A stretch of 64,000 bases of DNA, from contig CM026556.1 of assembly GCA_015143295.1 (NCBI GenBank), positions 16,306,547 through 16,370,546 of the forward strand. Direction: 5' to 3'. The notes below the pieces were generated by a model, which made no database searches, was not told where the DNA came from, and was given only the letters and a program-made list of their open reading frames with translations. Of this stretch, positions 36,004 through 49,014 are shown one piece after another; the stretch's first letter is position 1, and each line of letters begins with the position of its first letter. The stretch comes from Tetracentron sinense. Taxonomy: Eukaryota > Streptophyta > Magnoliopsida > Trochodendrales > Trochodendraceae. A program made the translations under genes and the position numbers.

Positions 36004-37322
36004 TCAAGAATGAAAATCGCGAAGCTCCTGGCGAGATGCCTGCACTTTGTCGGAAAGTGCATCAATCCGACGATTAGTCGCCGAAAAACTGTCCTGAGTA
36101 GCAGCAGCATGAGAATCTAGGCGGGCATAAAGATCATTAGTAAAATGTGACTGAGCAGCCGACATATCAGCAAGCATGACAACCATTGTCTTGAAGGACC
36201 AGGGCCCTGACGGAGCTCGAGCATGGCTGGGAGTTGGACCGGCATCCGGGGCCGAAGGAGCGATGTCATCGTCAATGTCCTCATGCTCTGGCATCGCAGC
36301 ATGGGACAGACTACTAACCAAGGTGCGAGCACAGATGGGTCATAAGGAAGGCTTAATAGCCTCAGAGGAACGAGCCCGAACACCCTCAGCAAACATGAGA
36401 TTGGTGATGAGGACACCAAAAGGAAGAGCAGCTCACTTTTGATGCACAGCGATAGCCTGAAGGATTAGGTCGATAATGTGAGCACCAGTATCAATAGTGT
36501 CTCCAGTCATGATACTATACAGGAACCGAGCCCTATCAACACTCAGAGTAGTAGAGTGCACCTTGGGATGAATGTTGGAACACATAATAAGATGAAGGAG
36601 ACGACCCAAATATGAAAGACTGGAGTGAGGTAAAGAAGGATGAGTCCATTTTTGTGAGGGATCATCACAAAGATTGCTGGCGACCATGTCCAAATCATGC
36701 TTATCCTCATCGGTAGGATATTGGTAAGGGTAATAGGCGCTCAGAATCCGAGGGCCACTAATGAAAAAGGCAATGACATCCGGATTAATGAGAAATTTCT
36801 TACCCCTAACCTGAGTGTTGAAGGTAAAATTTCAAGGATTAACAAAATAAATGTTCGCATAAAATTCCCGAACAAGGTCAAGACTGGCATAACCGGTCAA
36901 ATTTAAAAGACTAGAACATTGGCGAGAGGCAATAATTTCCTCGAAACCAGGATGGGTGAAATCCAAAATGACAGTAGCTCGTTCAATTGTAACAGCCCGA
37001 TTTTTAAGCAAAGAATTGAACAGCTTTTCATTCCCTGTGGTGCGAAACCGTACAATTTCAAGCTCAGGAGTGGGGACTTGAGATTTACCATTGGATTTGG
37101 CCGAGGGCTATGAACTGGAAGCACCCATGGCTTTCTTATGAGAAGATGAGGGTGGAGAAACCCTAGAATGGACCGCATGGCCCACATGGATGTCATGGCC
37201 AGCATCATATGAGGCATCTGCAGACTCAGGGACATCATCTTTATCCGAGAGATGACGAGGCGGCGCTTAGGGCATCCCACCATAAAAATAGAGGCAATGA
37301 GAAGAAGATATTGAACAGCCAT
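36004..37322 (-). pseudogene. Element F ORF3 (env-like position), broken
   Basis: Homologous to the intact ORF3 of G (49015-50238). It starts with a hydrophobic leader then PKRR, and has LVREFYANI, RGKKFLINPDVIAFF, YYPYQYPTDEDK, NIHPKVHS, DRARFLYSIMTGDTID and AHIIDLILQ, ending in a predicted coiled coil (SFSATNRRIDALSDKVQ). At least one frameshift near 37240 and several stops break it. It lies between pol and the 3' LTR, where Sireviruses carry an env-like ORF. The fold resembles the plant transposon protein domain PF20167; I could not test this. Confidence 0.7.
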
Positions 37323-38485
37323 GGATCCAAATGCAAGAAAAGGAATAGAAGGTAAGGGGTTACCTTGAGGATGGGAGTGCGAAGAACAAACCCTAAAACT
37401 TGACCAAGGAAGGATGGAGGATCGTACGGCACTGTGGAAGGAGCAGACAGCTGAGCAAGGGAACTTGGAGTGAAGGAAGTAGCTCACTGGAACAGGGATG
37501 AGCCAAAATATCCTTGCAGTACAGAGTCTTTGAAGAACTCATGAAGCCTATAAACTTTCAAAATGAAGGCAGTGAAATCGTGAACCATGAATCCAAGAGT
37601 AAAGCCTGATAGAACACATGTGAGGGCTGAATGCATACGAATCCCAGTTGGATTCTTGCAGAGGAAAACTCCAAAAGGGAAGGAATCTCCGTAAAGCAGC
37701 AAGGGGGGTTTCGAAACCCCATTTCTAGGTGTTCGGTCGACCGAACAATCACTCAAGGTCGACCTATTGTGACTGAGGTGAATCCGTGTAAGAGATGAGG
37801 GAGACCAATTTGGATGCATGTGAGGGGGCAGCTTTTGGAGAAGAATCTCTGAAAAATCTGAAAGAGAATATCAAATTCCTCCAAAACAGAAATTAGAACA
37901 AGCTAGTGACCCAAGGATTGCAACACTTGATGGACAAGGTAAGATCTTTTCATGAAAACCTCCAAAATCAACCAACAACACGCAATTTGCTAGAAAGGAT
38001 TTTCAAAAATTTATTATTTTGCAAATCAAATTTCTTCATGATAATTTCAATAAGAAAATCCATGATGTGCACATTTTGCAGGTAACCAATAATACCATGT
38101 CCAAGAATATGTAGAATAAATTGATGAGTAGATGAGGATATTTCCATCGACACTATGCACAAGGGATGGCAAGACATAGGCACATAATGTAATGTGCAGT
38201 TAGTAATAGGCTATACCAACAATGTGCAGTGGAGGTGAAATTCTGACTATACACCTTTAGAGGTAAGCACCCTTAGATAGATAAGGACATTAGTGCAGAT
38301 CAGGAACACCAAGCTTCAAAAATAACTGAGAGATGCATATAGGGTAATCAAAAAAATGAAGAATTTTATGTGCTATTTTTACCCCTTTTTATAAGTTGCT
38401 CTCACATTGTTGATGGAATTTTTGTTTGGTGAAGCTATTCGTGATCAATTTTTTTTTTTTTTTTTTGAATTTTGAGATGCAAAAG
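37323..38485 (-). other. F region between ORF3 and the conserved post-pol segment
   Basis: No gene recognised. Contains GGTCGACC-type palindromes near 37735-37765 similar to the LTR ones, and a poly-T run near 38440-38465. Confidence 0.5.
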
Positions 38486-38638
38486 GTGGCTTTCACACTG
38501 ACTGGGTAGGTAGCCCTAGCTATTGGCAGTAGGGGCTTTCACTCTAGGGACCCAAATAGATACCTACTGTCCTCCTAGGTAGCCATTTCATACTATTTGC
38601 ATCCAATAGTGGCTTTCACACTATCCCAGAGGTAGCCC
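38486..38638 (-). other. Conserved post-pol segment (F copy)
   Basis: About 150 bp shared with G (50996-51150) and H (27588-27740). Three copies of GGCTTTCACACT (plus strand) alternate with GGTAGCC and CTACTG motifs. No ORF is conserved. A structured RNA element or processing signal is possible. Confidence 0.65.
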
Positions 38639-39194
38639 TTTCCCTAGCATAAAACTTTTAACGGGGGCACATTTTGGGGAATGTACCTTCATGATCAAAT
38701 CAGAATTTGTCAACTAGAAGAACCATCATGACTAATATCATTGCCTGTTCATAGGGATATGTACCATTTTCAGGAGATAGACAGAGTGCTAGTGCAGATG
38801 ATTGTGCAACAGTATTTACCATATTTCTAGTTGTATTTAGCAAGATAGTCTATATGCACTTCCCTAAAGCATTTTGGTCGGTATTATATCCTCATGTACT
38901 CAATAGAATCAAATATGTATCTTGGGCAAGCATTATGAGCACAAGAAAAATTCAGCAAAGCACACCACAAAAGGACACAACCAATGCCAACAAAAATCTT
39001 TTTGGTAAGGCCTAACTAAAAGAGAACAAAAAGTCTTTTTGGAATTTTTCTGAATTTTTTAATATTTTTGGATTTTTGAAATAATCGAAACAAACCAAAA
39101 CAGTAGTATACAAAAACAAATAATATACACCGGAGGAATAGATCTAGGAAGTGATATGAATATGAGGTTACCTAGTCTATCAAGAAGCACTCAA

Positions 39195-41815
39195 TCACTC
39201 AATACTGCACACACCAATGGATTTCCTAAGAAACTCAAACCTAAGGGAGTCTAGAGGTTTGGTTAGGAGATCTGTAAGTTGAGTATCAGTTTGCACATAT
39301 TCCAATGTAATGACACTTTGCTCAACAAGCTCTCGAATGAAGTGGTGTCTAATGTATATGTGTTTGGTGCGAGCGTGTTGTACGAGATTTTTTAGAGATG
39401 TTGATGGCACTTGTATTATCACAATACACAGTCATGGTGCCCTGTTTTATCCCGTAGTCCTGTAACATCTGTTTCATCCACAGAAGTTGAGTGCAACAAC
39501 TGCCGGCTGTAATGTACTCAGCCTTGGCAGTAGACAAAGAGATGGAATACTATTTTTTGCTAAGCCCAAGCAACCAAACAGTTTTCAACATAAAAGCATC
39601 CTCCGGAGGTACTTTTCCTGTCATCAGCATTTCCGACCCAGTCGGCATCGGAATATCCAACAACCACGGCATTAGTATCAAAGGGATACCATAGGCCAAA
39701 AGAGAGAGTTCCACTTACATTTCGAATAATTAGTTTAACTGCAAGTAAGTGTGACTCTTTGGGGCTTGCTTGATCGCGAGCACAAGCTCCGACACTAAAG
39801 GCAATGTCAGGACGACTGGCAGTGAGGTAAAGCAGACTACCAATCATACTTCGGTATGTGGTTTGGTCAACACTTTTGCCTGAAGTATCTTTGCTAAGTT
39901 TGGTGGTGGTGCTCGTAGGAGTGCGAGCATGTTTAGCTGAGCTCATGCCAAATTTCTTTGCAAGGTCTTTGGCATATTTGGTTTGGGACACAAATATCCC
40001 ATTGCTCATTTGTTTTACCTGCAGACCAAGAAAGAAATTCATCTCACCAACCATGCTCATCTCAAATTCATTCTTCATTTGTTCAGCAAAGGAGTGTGCA
40101 TATAAGTCAGATGTGGAACCAAAGACAATATCATCAACATATATCTGAGCAATAACCATATCATCCTTGATGTTTTTAATGAATAGAGTCCTTTCTACTC
40201 CCCCTCTCGAAAATCCCTTTTCTAAGAGGTATGTAGTCAATCTCTCATACCAAGCTCTTGGAGCTTGTTTCAAACCATAGAGAGCCATTTTTAATCGGTG
40301 AACCTGATCAGGATGATTAGGTTCTTCAAACCCTTTTGGCTGTTCTACATAGACTTCTTCCTGAAGAATACCATTCAGAAATGCACTCTTGACATCCATC
40401 TGAAAAATTTTGAATTTGAGATGGCATGCAACAACAAGCAAGATCCTAATAGACTCTAGTCGGGCAACATGAGCAAAAGTTTCATCGAAATCAATGCCCT
40501 CAATCTGAGTGTATCCCTGTGCAACTAACCTAGCCTTGTTTCTTACAATGGCACCATGTTCATCGGATTTGTTCTTGAAAATCCATTTAGTACCAATAAC
40601 AATTGTATTTTTAGGCCTAGGAACTAAAAACCATACATCATTCCTCGTAAACTGATTGAGCTCTTCTTGCATGGCATTTATCCAATTTTCATCAGTGAGA
40701 GCTTCAGTCACATTTTTGGGTTCAAATGTAGAAGTGTAGCAACAGTGACTAACTTCATTTTCAACTTGTTTTCGAGTTCTCACTCCACTTTCAAGGTTTT
40801 CTATAATTTCAGTTGAGGAGTGAGGCCTCATAACCCTAGGATGTGTAGGTTTTTTAGGAGGTGACTTGGAAGGTGATTCATCTTCTGATTTAGATAATGG
40901 AATTTTCATACCTTCATCAGCATTGTCATCCTCGAGTTGCAAGGACTCAGATCCTGAGTCATCAACCACCACATTTATGAACTCCATAACAGTGGAGGTT
41001 CTCAAGTTGTGCACTCGATAAGCCCTACTGTTTGAGGAATATCCAAGAAAAATCCCTTCATCACTCCGGGAATCAAATTTACCCAATTGCTCTCTATCCC
41101 TAAGGATATAGCACTTACTTCCGAATACTCGAAAGTACTTGACATTGGGTTTCTTGTTGTACCACAGCTCATAGGGTGTCTTCCTAGTTCCGGGCCTAGT
41201 GTAGACTCTGTTAACAGTATAGCATGCAGTGCTAACTGCTTCAGCCCAGAAATGAGCAGCCAGGTTTTTGCTGTGAAGCATCACCCTAGCCCTCTCTTGA
41301 AGCACCCTGTTCTTTCTTTCCACCACACCATTTTGCTGTGGTGTTATTGGTGCTGAAAATTCATGCTTGATGCCCGCTTCATCACAAAATTCATTGTACT
41401 TGAAGTTTTCAAACTCCTTTCCATGATCACTTCGAATAAGAGTGATGGGGCATCCTTTTTTATTTTGCACTCTTAAGCAGATGTTCTTGAAGTTCTCAAA
41501 TGCATCCGACTTCTCTCTTATGAATGCCACCCAAGACAACCTTGAGAAATCATCAACCATCACTAGGATATATCGCTTTCCTCCTAGACTTTCAGTTCGA
41601 GTTGGACCCATGAGATCCATGTGTATTAGTTCTAGTGGGTGTGAGGTAGCGATATTTGAAGCCTTATTGTGTGGAGTTTTAATTTGTTTGCCAATTGACA
41701 TGGCCCACACATAGCAGTAGAGGGCTTCCCTAGTTTTGGCACACCTCTCACACGCTCGTGTTTTGAGAGTTTGCTTAAGTCTTTGAAATTCATGTGACCT
41801 AGCCTCCTGTGCCAC
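39195..41815 (-). pseudogene. pol: Element F Pol: integrase, RT, RNase H
   Basis: The main frame (39560-41815) has integrase [41 protein letters not shown] and [11 protein letters not shown] (DDE residues present); RT with [40 protein letters not shown] and the catalytic YVDDIVFGS; and the RNase H start with GYSDADW. The frame breaks near 39560 and the tail resumes in 39195-39422 (HHFIRELVEQ, ADxLTKPL-like TDLLTKPLDSLRF, then stop). Its N-terminal edge near 41700 is also shifted relative to the GAG-pre-integrase frame. Confidence 0.92.
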
Positions 41816-42326
41816 AGTTCAACTTCTTCAACTTTAGCCCTGTTGCACATTTGAGAAGAACCAACACTAGGTATTAAACCATAACAATTTTCAGTGTTCT
41901 TGACCATTCCAAAACACACACACCTTTGTCATCCATAACAGAACACTTGTTGTTGGCGAAGTGGATAGCATGGTGATCATCGCACAATTGACTTATGTTA
42001 ATTAGATTAGCTTTCAGTTCTTCTACAAACAAGACATCATTTAGTTTAGGAATGCCTAGTGCTTGGATGACACATTTTCCTTTTACAAAGGATTTACTTT
42101 CATCACCAAAAGTAACAATCCCATCTGAGCATTCCTCAAGATGAGTAAAGAGGGACTTGTTACCTATCATGTGTCTGGAGCATCCACTATCGAAATACCA
42201 CATGTCAGAATTTTGGGCTTTCAAAGCGGTGTGGATGACAAGGCATTTTAGATCATCCTTTCTCACATAAATGAACTTAGACTTTTGGGGAACCCTATGG
42301 TCTTTGTTCACTTCATTTGTAGGCAT
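41632..42326 (-). pseudogene. Element F protease and GAG-pre-integrase domain
   Basis: Frame 41874-42326 has the copia aspartic protease site WYFDSGCSRHMIGNKSLF and later LISISQLCDD-like INISQLCDDHH. Frame 41632-41919 carries the pre-integrase zinc-binding domain with [14 protein letters not shown] and CGPCQ. A frameshift near 41880-41915 separates them. Confidence 0.88.
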
Positions 42327-42339
42327 GACCTTCTTCTTG

Positions 42340-44551
42340 TTAGATCCCCTGTTCTTCCTTCTTTTCTGGGTGAACCTTGCATTTTTGGTTCATCCTGTTA
42401 CCTTCTTCATGATGAGCATAAGATGTGTCACGACCATTTTGTGTACTAGAGAGTTGAACAATTTTCATCACTTCTTCACTCAAACTCCTAGACTTTTCTA
42501 CTAAGGCTTGAATTTGCCTTTGGAGATTCCCTTGATGTTGTGTTTGATTCCAAGAACCATTTCGGGGATTTCTCTTAAAGGCATTACAGTTAGGTCGGAT
42601 GTGACCCTTCACTCCACAATGGTGACAAGTAGGAATGAACCTGGAAGGAGGAGATCTGTTAGCCTTGGACTGAACTCTTGTTCTCTTAGTTTCAGTTGAA
42701 TTTTTACCTTGTCCAGATGTAACAAAAGTTTGGTACAACTGAGAGTTTGGCATCCTGGATGTTGATCCTGAGGAGTTAGAACCCACAAATCTTGGATTTT
42801 CATATATTGGCTCAAATGTTGCAGTAGACATTGTTCCGACATTCAAAGGGCCGGATGGTCTATCGGGATGTCCTATACCGGACATGTTTACTGTTGAGCG
42901 CTGCATGCTAGCCAGTTTATCCAAGACTGGAGTGTTGCTAAGGAGTAGCTTCTTTTTCGAGTTCAGTTACTTTCTTAGCTAGCCCATCCTTAACTTTCAG
43001 AATATCAAGAAATTCCTTTTCTAGAAATCTAACTTTTTCAATAAGGTTATTTCTTTCAGATTCCAATTCTGAAATTCGAGCCTTTGACTCTTCAGATACA
43101 CTCATGGAGTTTTCTTCCTCAATTTCTAGAACCTTGATCCATTTGGATAGAGAAGCATTTTCTTTCTCAAGGTATTCTAGTTTGGACACCAGTTCAGCCT
43201 TTTCACTTTCAAGCTGAGAAACTAGAGCATTCTTCCCTTCTGCTTCTAGTTTGCAAGAGTCTCTTTCTTGTTGGGTAAATTTAAGTTGTTTGTTCAAAGA
43301 GATCTTTGCTTTCTTCAGCTTAAGGCTTTCAGAGAACAACCTTTCATAGGCTTTGTCCATATCTTCATCAGACTCAGAGACAGTGTGACTCTAATCATGA
43401 TCTTCACCAGACTCACTTACTTGATCTTCATCACTCTTTTCTTCATGAGTAGTGGGAGGATAGTCTATCTCTGATAGGGTGACAGTGAAAGCCATGTGAT
43501 TTTCTGATTCCTCACTTGAGGTAGAACTTTCAGATTGTTCTTCATCAGAATCACTATCATCCCATGTGGCATTCATCACCTTTCCCTTAGACTTCTTCTT
43601 GTTAGGGCAATCAGGTGAGATATGGCCATAACCTTTGCATTCATAGCATTGAATGCCACGAGATTTCTTGTCAGTTCCTTTGGGGACTTTCTTGTTATCC
43701 CAAGGTTTTGACTTTGGCTTTTCAAGAGGTTTTCCTCCTGCTTTAGGCTTGAACCTTCTATTTGTTTTCAGATATTTTTGAATTTTTTTAACAAATAGAG
43801 CCAATTCCTTCTTTCCCAACTCAGCATCACTGTCATCCTCATCCAAGGTCTCCTTGACAATTTTCAAGGCTACAGATTTGTTTTTCTTGGATGGTCGAAG
43901 ATTGAGTTCGTAGGTTTGGAGTGATCCGACCAATTCCTCAATCTTGAGAGCATCGACATTCTTGCTCTCCTCGGTGGCAGTGACCTTAGATTGAAACCTT
44001 TCCGGTAGAGATCTAAGGATTTTTCTAACAATTTTGGACTCACTGATTTTCTCACCCAGGTTGAAACTGGAGTTGACAATATCACTTAGTTTAGCATAAA
44101 ATTCATCAAAAGTGTCATTGTCCTCCATTTTCAGATTTTCAAATTTTGTGGTGAGAATTTGAAGCTTAGAGATCTTGATAGTGGTTGTACCTTCATGAGT
44201 CATTTCCAAAATATCTCATGCCTCCTTAGCTGTTTCACATGAAGAGATTCGTCTGAATTCTTCAATAGTGACTGCAGTAAAGATGGCATTGAGACCTTTC
44301 ATGTTCCAACCACTTGTCTCGAGCTCTTCTTTGCTCTAATCCTTGGTGCTTTTAGTGAGAATTACATCACCTAGAATATTCACCGGTGGAGTCCATCTAT
44401 CCTGAATGGACATCCAGATTCTCTCGTCTATGGATTTGAGAAATGCTCTCATTCGAGCTTTCCAATACGCATAATTGTTCCCATCAAACAGTGGGGGACG
44501 AGAGAAGGATCCACCCTCTCTTAAAGTAGTCATTGACTTAAGGATAGACAC
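42340..44551 (-). pseudogene. gag: Element F Gag (long Sirevirus type), several breaks
   Basis: The start region (44336-44551) has REGGSFSRPPLFDGNNYAYW. Stops of TGG origin follow (KEA-stop-DIL near 44218 and KD-stop near 44338). The main block 43391-44209 is a UBN2-type gag with DTFDEFYAKLSDIVNSSF and RKILRSLPERF, a knuckle CYECKGYGHISPDC, then an acidic serine-rich stretch. 42938-43360 is a long coiled coil. 42340-42924 has a second knuckle, CHHCGVKGHIRPNC. The extended gag with coiled coil and two knuckles is typical of Sireviruses. Confidence 0.88.
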
Positions 44552-44591
44552 AAGATAACACTTAAGGGATTTAACCTTATGAGTGAACCTG

Positions 44592-45832
44592 CTCTGATAC
44601 CAATTGAAATTCCTTATTCCAATGCACTCTTAGACCTAGAGGGGGGGTGAATAGGGCTACTATAATTTCTCTACCAATTTTAATTTTAATCAATCACACA
44701 CAACCAAACTCACTTGAACACACAGGATTTTTACATGGAAAACCCTTTCGGGAAAAACCAAGGGACCTAGTCTAGCACAGAATCCACTATGAGAAGATTT
44801 AAACAATACAAGACTCGAATCTTACCCAACCGAACACGACACAACGTTCCTCGGTATCGATTCCTCAGCTTGCAAACCACGAACACAGCACGTTCGATCT
44901 CTGCAACAACAGCTCCGGTTCCTCACTGGCCAATCTTACTCAAAGTAATCAACCACGGCCTCCGAAGACCGATCTCCATCCTTGACGACTTTAGCACAGG
45001 CTAACCACCATTCACAATAGAGCAACAGTGGATTTTAGGGTTTGTGGAAGCCCTAGGGTGATCTCTTGATGTTTAAGGATCATCTAATGCAAAGTATAGA
45101 AAATATGCTTTAGAACCATGCAAAACCTAGAGGTCAATTATTGGAGATGAAGATCAATGAACCAAAGAGTTTTCATAAACTCAAAGCAAGCACAAAGTGC
45201 TCTAACAAGTCTCCAATTGATGTCCCTCACGGATTGGGAGAAGTCTCCTATATATAGGAAAGGTCCAAGGGATTAAAAGATGCTTAAAAATGATTTTGGA
45301 AAGTTTTTTTCATATCAGGGTCGACCTTGGGGGTCCCTGGTTAGACCCATTATAACAAAATCAAGATTCAGCCGAAAATCCATATCAGGGTCGACCCATG
45401 GGGCACATTCGGTTAACCGGATGGTGCCTTTCGGTCGACCGGTTGGCCCTCAGGGTCAACCCTCACAATTTTCACTCTCTGCCAAAAAACATGGTACAAA
45501 TTGGGGGCTCTTCAGGGTCGACCCAAAACGGTCAAGGTCGACCCTGGGGTGCATTATTTTGGTTTTTCAATTTTTCAACCATTGAATGCATTCCCCTATC
45601 ACCCCTTCTCCAATTTGACTTACTTTTAATGATGAATGATTATTTTCATGAGGTATCATAGGGTCAACTAGGTCTCTTTCTTAATCCCAACTTTTGAGCC
45701 ACTATGAGTGATGAGACTTCAAGATCCTTCACGGCCTCTTCTTCACTTTGTCTTCAAACCAGATGAGACCTACTATGACCTAAATACAACATTTTGGGCT
45801 CGGAATTTTGCCAACAACATTTTGACTTTACA
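44592..45832 (-). repeat. 5' LTR of element F with adjoining primer site
   Basis: LTR 44605-45832, PBS TGGTATCAGAGC (minus) at about 44591-44602, two bases from the LTR. TATA near 45248-45258. The palindrome module at 45318-45549 is partly decayed compared with the 3' LTR. Confidence 0.9.
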
Positions 45833-47124
45833 CTTTTCATTTCTCGGTCTTGCTTGTGAACATCATTCATGCATGTCTGTCTTGTCTTGTATTTTCTGTC
45901 TTGACTTGTTCTTGACTTGTATACTTATGAGCCAGAGGCTAGCACCTGCACATTCTTGGGCTACCAACCTTCTTGACATTTCATTCTCTTATGAGCCAGA
46001 GGCTAGCACCCTTCACTTGGGCTACCAACCTCCTTGTCATGTACTTGTTTCCTTTCACTTGTGAGCCAGAGGCTATAGTACCCTTTCCGTGGGCTACCAA
46101 CCTCCTTGACATGTTCTTGTTTTATTCACTTGTGAGCTAGAGGCTAGCACCCTTCATTCGGGCTACCATCCACCTTGAAATGTACTTGTTTTCATGTTTG
46201 ATTTATCATACAAAGCTAGTCGTGGAAAACCCGGTTCATGCATGCATGCGTGCTTGTGTGCTTGTCAATAGTGACAACCATGATGACATGTTTGAATGGG
46301 AGGATCACATGAATACATCATTTTGATTTCTAGTATAATCATATGACAAAGTAGGTAACATCTAGCGCATTTGAGCAATTGATCATTCATAAGAAGATTT
46401 ACACAATTCCTGTTTCCATTTTCTTCATTTAATTCCTTTACTCCTAGTTTAGACATTTTGTTGAACACATAGCATGCAACATTTCCTTAGTAGTTCATCT
46501 TACTCTTTTTAGTGCATATTTTCCATCAAATCATCAAGGTAAGTTTCTTATTTGTAGAGTGCCCTTCCACCATTTTTCCATTTCATTCATCACACAACAT
46601 CCATACGGCATCCAATCGCCTCAACTCCTCATCCATCCACATATCACCATGTTCTTTATTATCTTGTTTACATTTTATAGAAATAGCCCTTTCAAAAGAG
46701 AGGGAAAGCATGGAATCAAGAATCATCAACAAAAATGGAAAACCTAGGTTATTGCTAATGGGAGTTAGTAGGGTGTACTAACCTTTAAACTTGGAGGAGA
46801 ACTTGAGGGAAGATGAGATTAGATCCTGTGAGTAGAAAATCCTTGCTTGAGATGGGTTTTGAGCAAAATCCTAGCTCTTCCTTTCTCTCCTTTCTCTAAA
46901 TCTCCCAATATAAGCCTTGAGGGTTTATGAAACCCTCACCCACGGATTTGGGGTTTATATAGAAAGTGGGGTGGTTGAATGACCATCCTACCCTTAAAAT
47001 CTCGGCTAAAACAGACCAAATAGGCAAAGTACTCGAGGAGCGGTCAACCGGTCATAGGAGCGGTCGATCATTAAGCTAGCGGTCGATCGGTTGACTGGAG
47101 CGGTCGATCGGTCCAAAACCCCCT
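45833..47124 (-). mobile_element. LTR4 part 3 of 4, with hairpin repeats, TATA and half of the U3 module
   Basis: Tandem units of ~65 bp (45921-46182) with GAGCCAGAGGCTAGCACC and GGGCTACCAACCTCC. TATA box (TATATAAACC, minus, about 46952-46962). The first four palindromes of the module (AGCGGTCGATCGGT type) are at 47037-47112. Element G is inserted in the module spacer. Confidence 0.85.
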
Positions 47125-48345
47125 TGAAATTTATCCAGATCAATGATCTCTAAGACCTAGAGGGGGGGTGAATAGGTCTATCTAATAATTTCTAACCAAT
47201 TTTAATTTTTCAATTAATATGTTTACAAATCAATGAACAAATCACTCAGACAATCCACACAAATCAAACACAGAAGATTTTTACGTGGAAAACCCTAACG
47301 GGAAAAAAACCACGGGACCTCGTCTAGCAACAAACTTCACTATGAAAATATTTCAAGTACAAGACAAGACCTTACCAAAACAAAAATGACGTTCCTAGGT
47401 ATAGACTCTTACTCTTGATTTCCACGAACCAGCAGGTTCGATCTCCGCCGTAGCAGCTTCGGTTCCACACCGACCGAATCTTCTCAAGCTACTTCAAAAC
47501 CACGATCACACACGATCGATCTCCTTCCACGAAGGCTCCGGATCAAACACCGGACACACACACAAGGTGTAGGGTTGTGAATCAATTTAGTAAGTTTCAA
47601 ACCCTAGAGGGATCTCATATAGATCTGAGATCACACAAGGCAAGATCAAAGGTTTAGATCTATACTTGCATTCTTTAGGATAAAAAAAAGAGGAGGGATC
47701 AACAAAGATCTAAAAGAACAAGAGGAAAAACCCTAGAGGAGTTTCTCAGACCTCTACTCTTTCAAAAATAAACAAAGATACGAATTAGGTCTCCAAAAAG
47801 TTGTTTATATAGGGTTTAAAAAAAAATCCAGAAAAATAAAAATTCTTTTTACGGGGACCGATCGAGCGGTGCTCATTACCGATCGCTCGGTCCAAAACGG
47901 ATGGCTCGGTGCTCATAACCGATCGCTCGGTTAAAAATCACCTCTCTGGAAAAATACCCCATACAAATTTTTTGTCCAGTCGATAGCCACCGATCGCTCG
48001 GTAGGCCACCGATCGATCGGTCTCAACACCGAGCGATCGGTTGAGACAGAATTTTTTCCAAACCATTTTTCTTTTCATGTTTATTTGATTCAACTAAGAT
48101 CAAACAACTTTGTTAGGTTTAAAACTATCCTACTAGGTATGTTTAGAGTTATCTAAGTCAAATCCAACCTAGGTAGGGGTCTCTAAGTCCATTACCTTTC
48201 TAGATCCAGAGTAGGAGCTGTTTCTTCACTTTCTTCAATCTTGTTTATGCTTTAGCTCTTCTCTTCTGACAAGTTGAACACGACTCAACTCACATGACCT
48301 ATCTAATGATCACGGAAATTTCCAACACCTACTTAGGGATTTACA
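47125..48345 (-). repeat. 3' LTR of element G
   Basis: TGAAATTTATCC...GATTTACA; TATA (CCTATATAAAC on minus) at about 47804-47814; palindrome module at 47857-48042. A polypurine tract (AAAGGGGGAGAT on minus) abuts the LTR at 48346-48357, a second one lies near 48679. Confidence 0.93.
47857..48042 (-). promoter_or_regulatory. U3 palindrome module of copia G, same layout as gypsy LTR A
   Basis: Four palindromes (ACCGATCGAGCGGT, ACCGATCGCTCGGT and relatives), a ~60-bp spacer with CTCTCTGGAAAA, CCATACAAA and CCAGTCGATAGCC, then three palindromes. It matches 6405-6588 site for site in order and orientation. About 40-45 bp upstream of the TATA box. Confidence 0.85.
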
Positions 48346-48357
48346 ATCTCCCCCTTT

Positions 48358-49014
48358 GGCAATTCCAGGACAAAACAAGACTAACTCATATACTAGGTTC
48401 AAATTTTCCCATATGATTCAAAAATGGAAAATTGACCTTTACATGACTCAAAAATAATTACATGACATTTGACATTTTAACTTGTGATGATTCACCAAAC
48501 TTAGAACCTGTTTGCCTGCACATGCTAAAGCAAAAACCTATGAAGCATGGGAAATAAAATATGGGAAGAAGTAAAACATGTATAACATCCACAATTCCAC
48601 AATACTATATCCATAACAGGTTAATCATGTTTCCATAACATCATCCACAATATTATATCCATATGCATATCATGCACTCTCCCCCTTTTTGGCTCGAAAT
48701 GCCAAAGGCGGACTATAAACAATAAAATTAATGCATAAACATCAAATGAGATGAGATATAAGAGAATGAGAATAAACCATCCAAATTCATACATCCAAAA
48801 CCAAGTCAATAACATCCAAAAAGGTTTGTACTAAGTACAACCAAGTCAAAATACATCTAAGTCTCAAACTAATACTAGGACTAAGGTAAACTCCAAAATA
48901 TACACATGAACCATAAGGAGTATCTATCCTAGTACATCAATCTAACTATCACTCCTGCTCATCATCAGAAGTGAGCTGGGACTCATAATAAGTTCGAAAA
49001 TCACGAACATCTCT
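48358..49014 (-). other. G 3' non-coding region
   Basis: No gene. It holds the second polypurine tract with a TTGGC/GCCAA hairpin (about 48679-48710). Confidence 0.6.

Larger units (their letters stand above)
34026..45832 (-). mobile_element. Element F: Sirevirus-like Ty1/copia, full length but decayed
   Basis: 11.8 kb with two LTRs (3' 34026-35242, 5' 44605-45832) and TSD CTTTT (34021-34025, 45833-45837). Internal order on the minus strand: PBS, gag with two zinc knuckles and a coiled coil, protease, integrase, RT, RNase H, a long 3' region with a third ORF, PPT. The LTRs differ at roughly ten positions in the first ~160 bases by eye, so it is older than G. Stops in gag and frameshifts make it non-autonomous. 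Confidence 0.93.
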
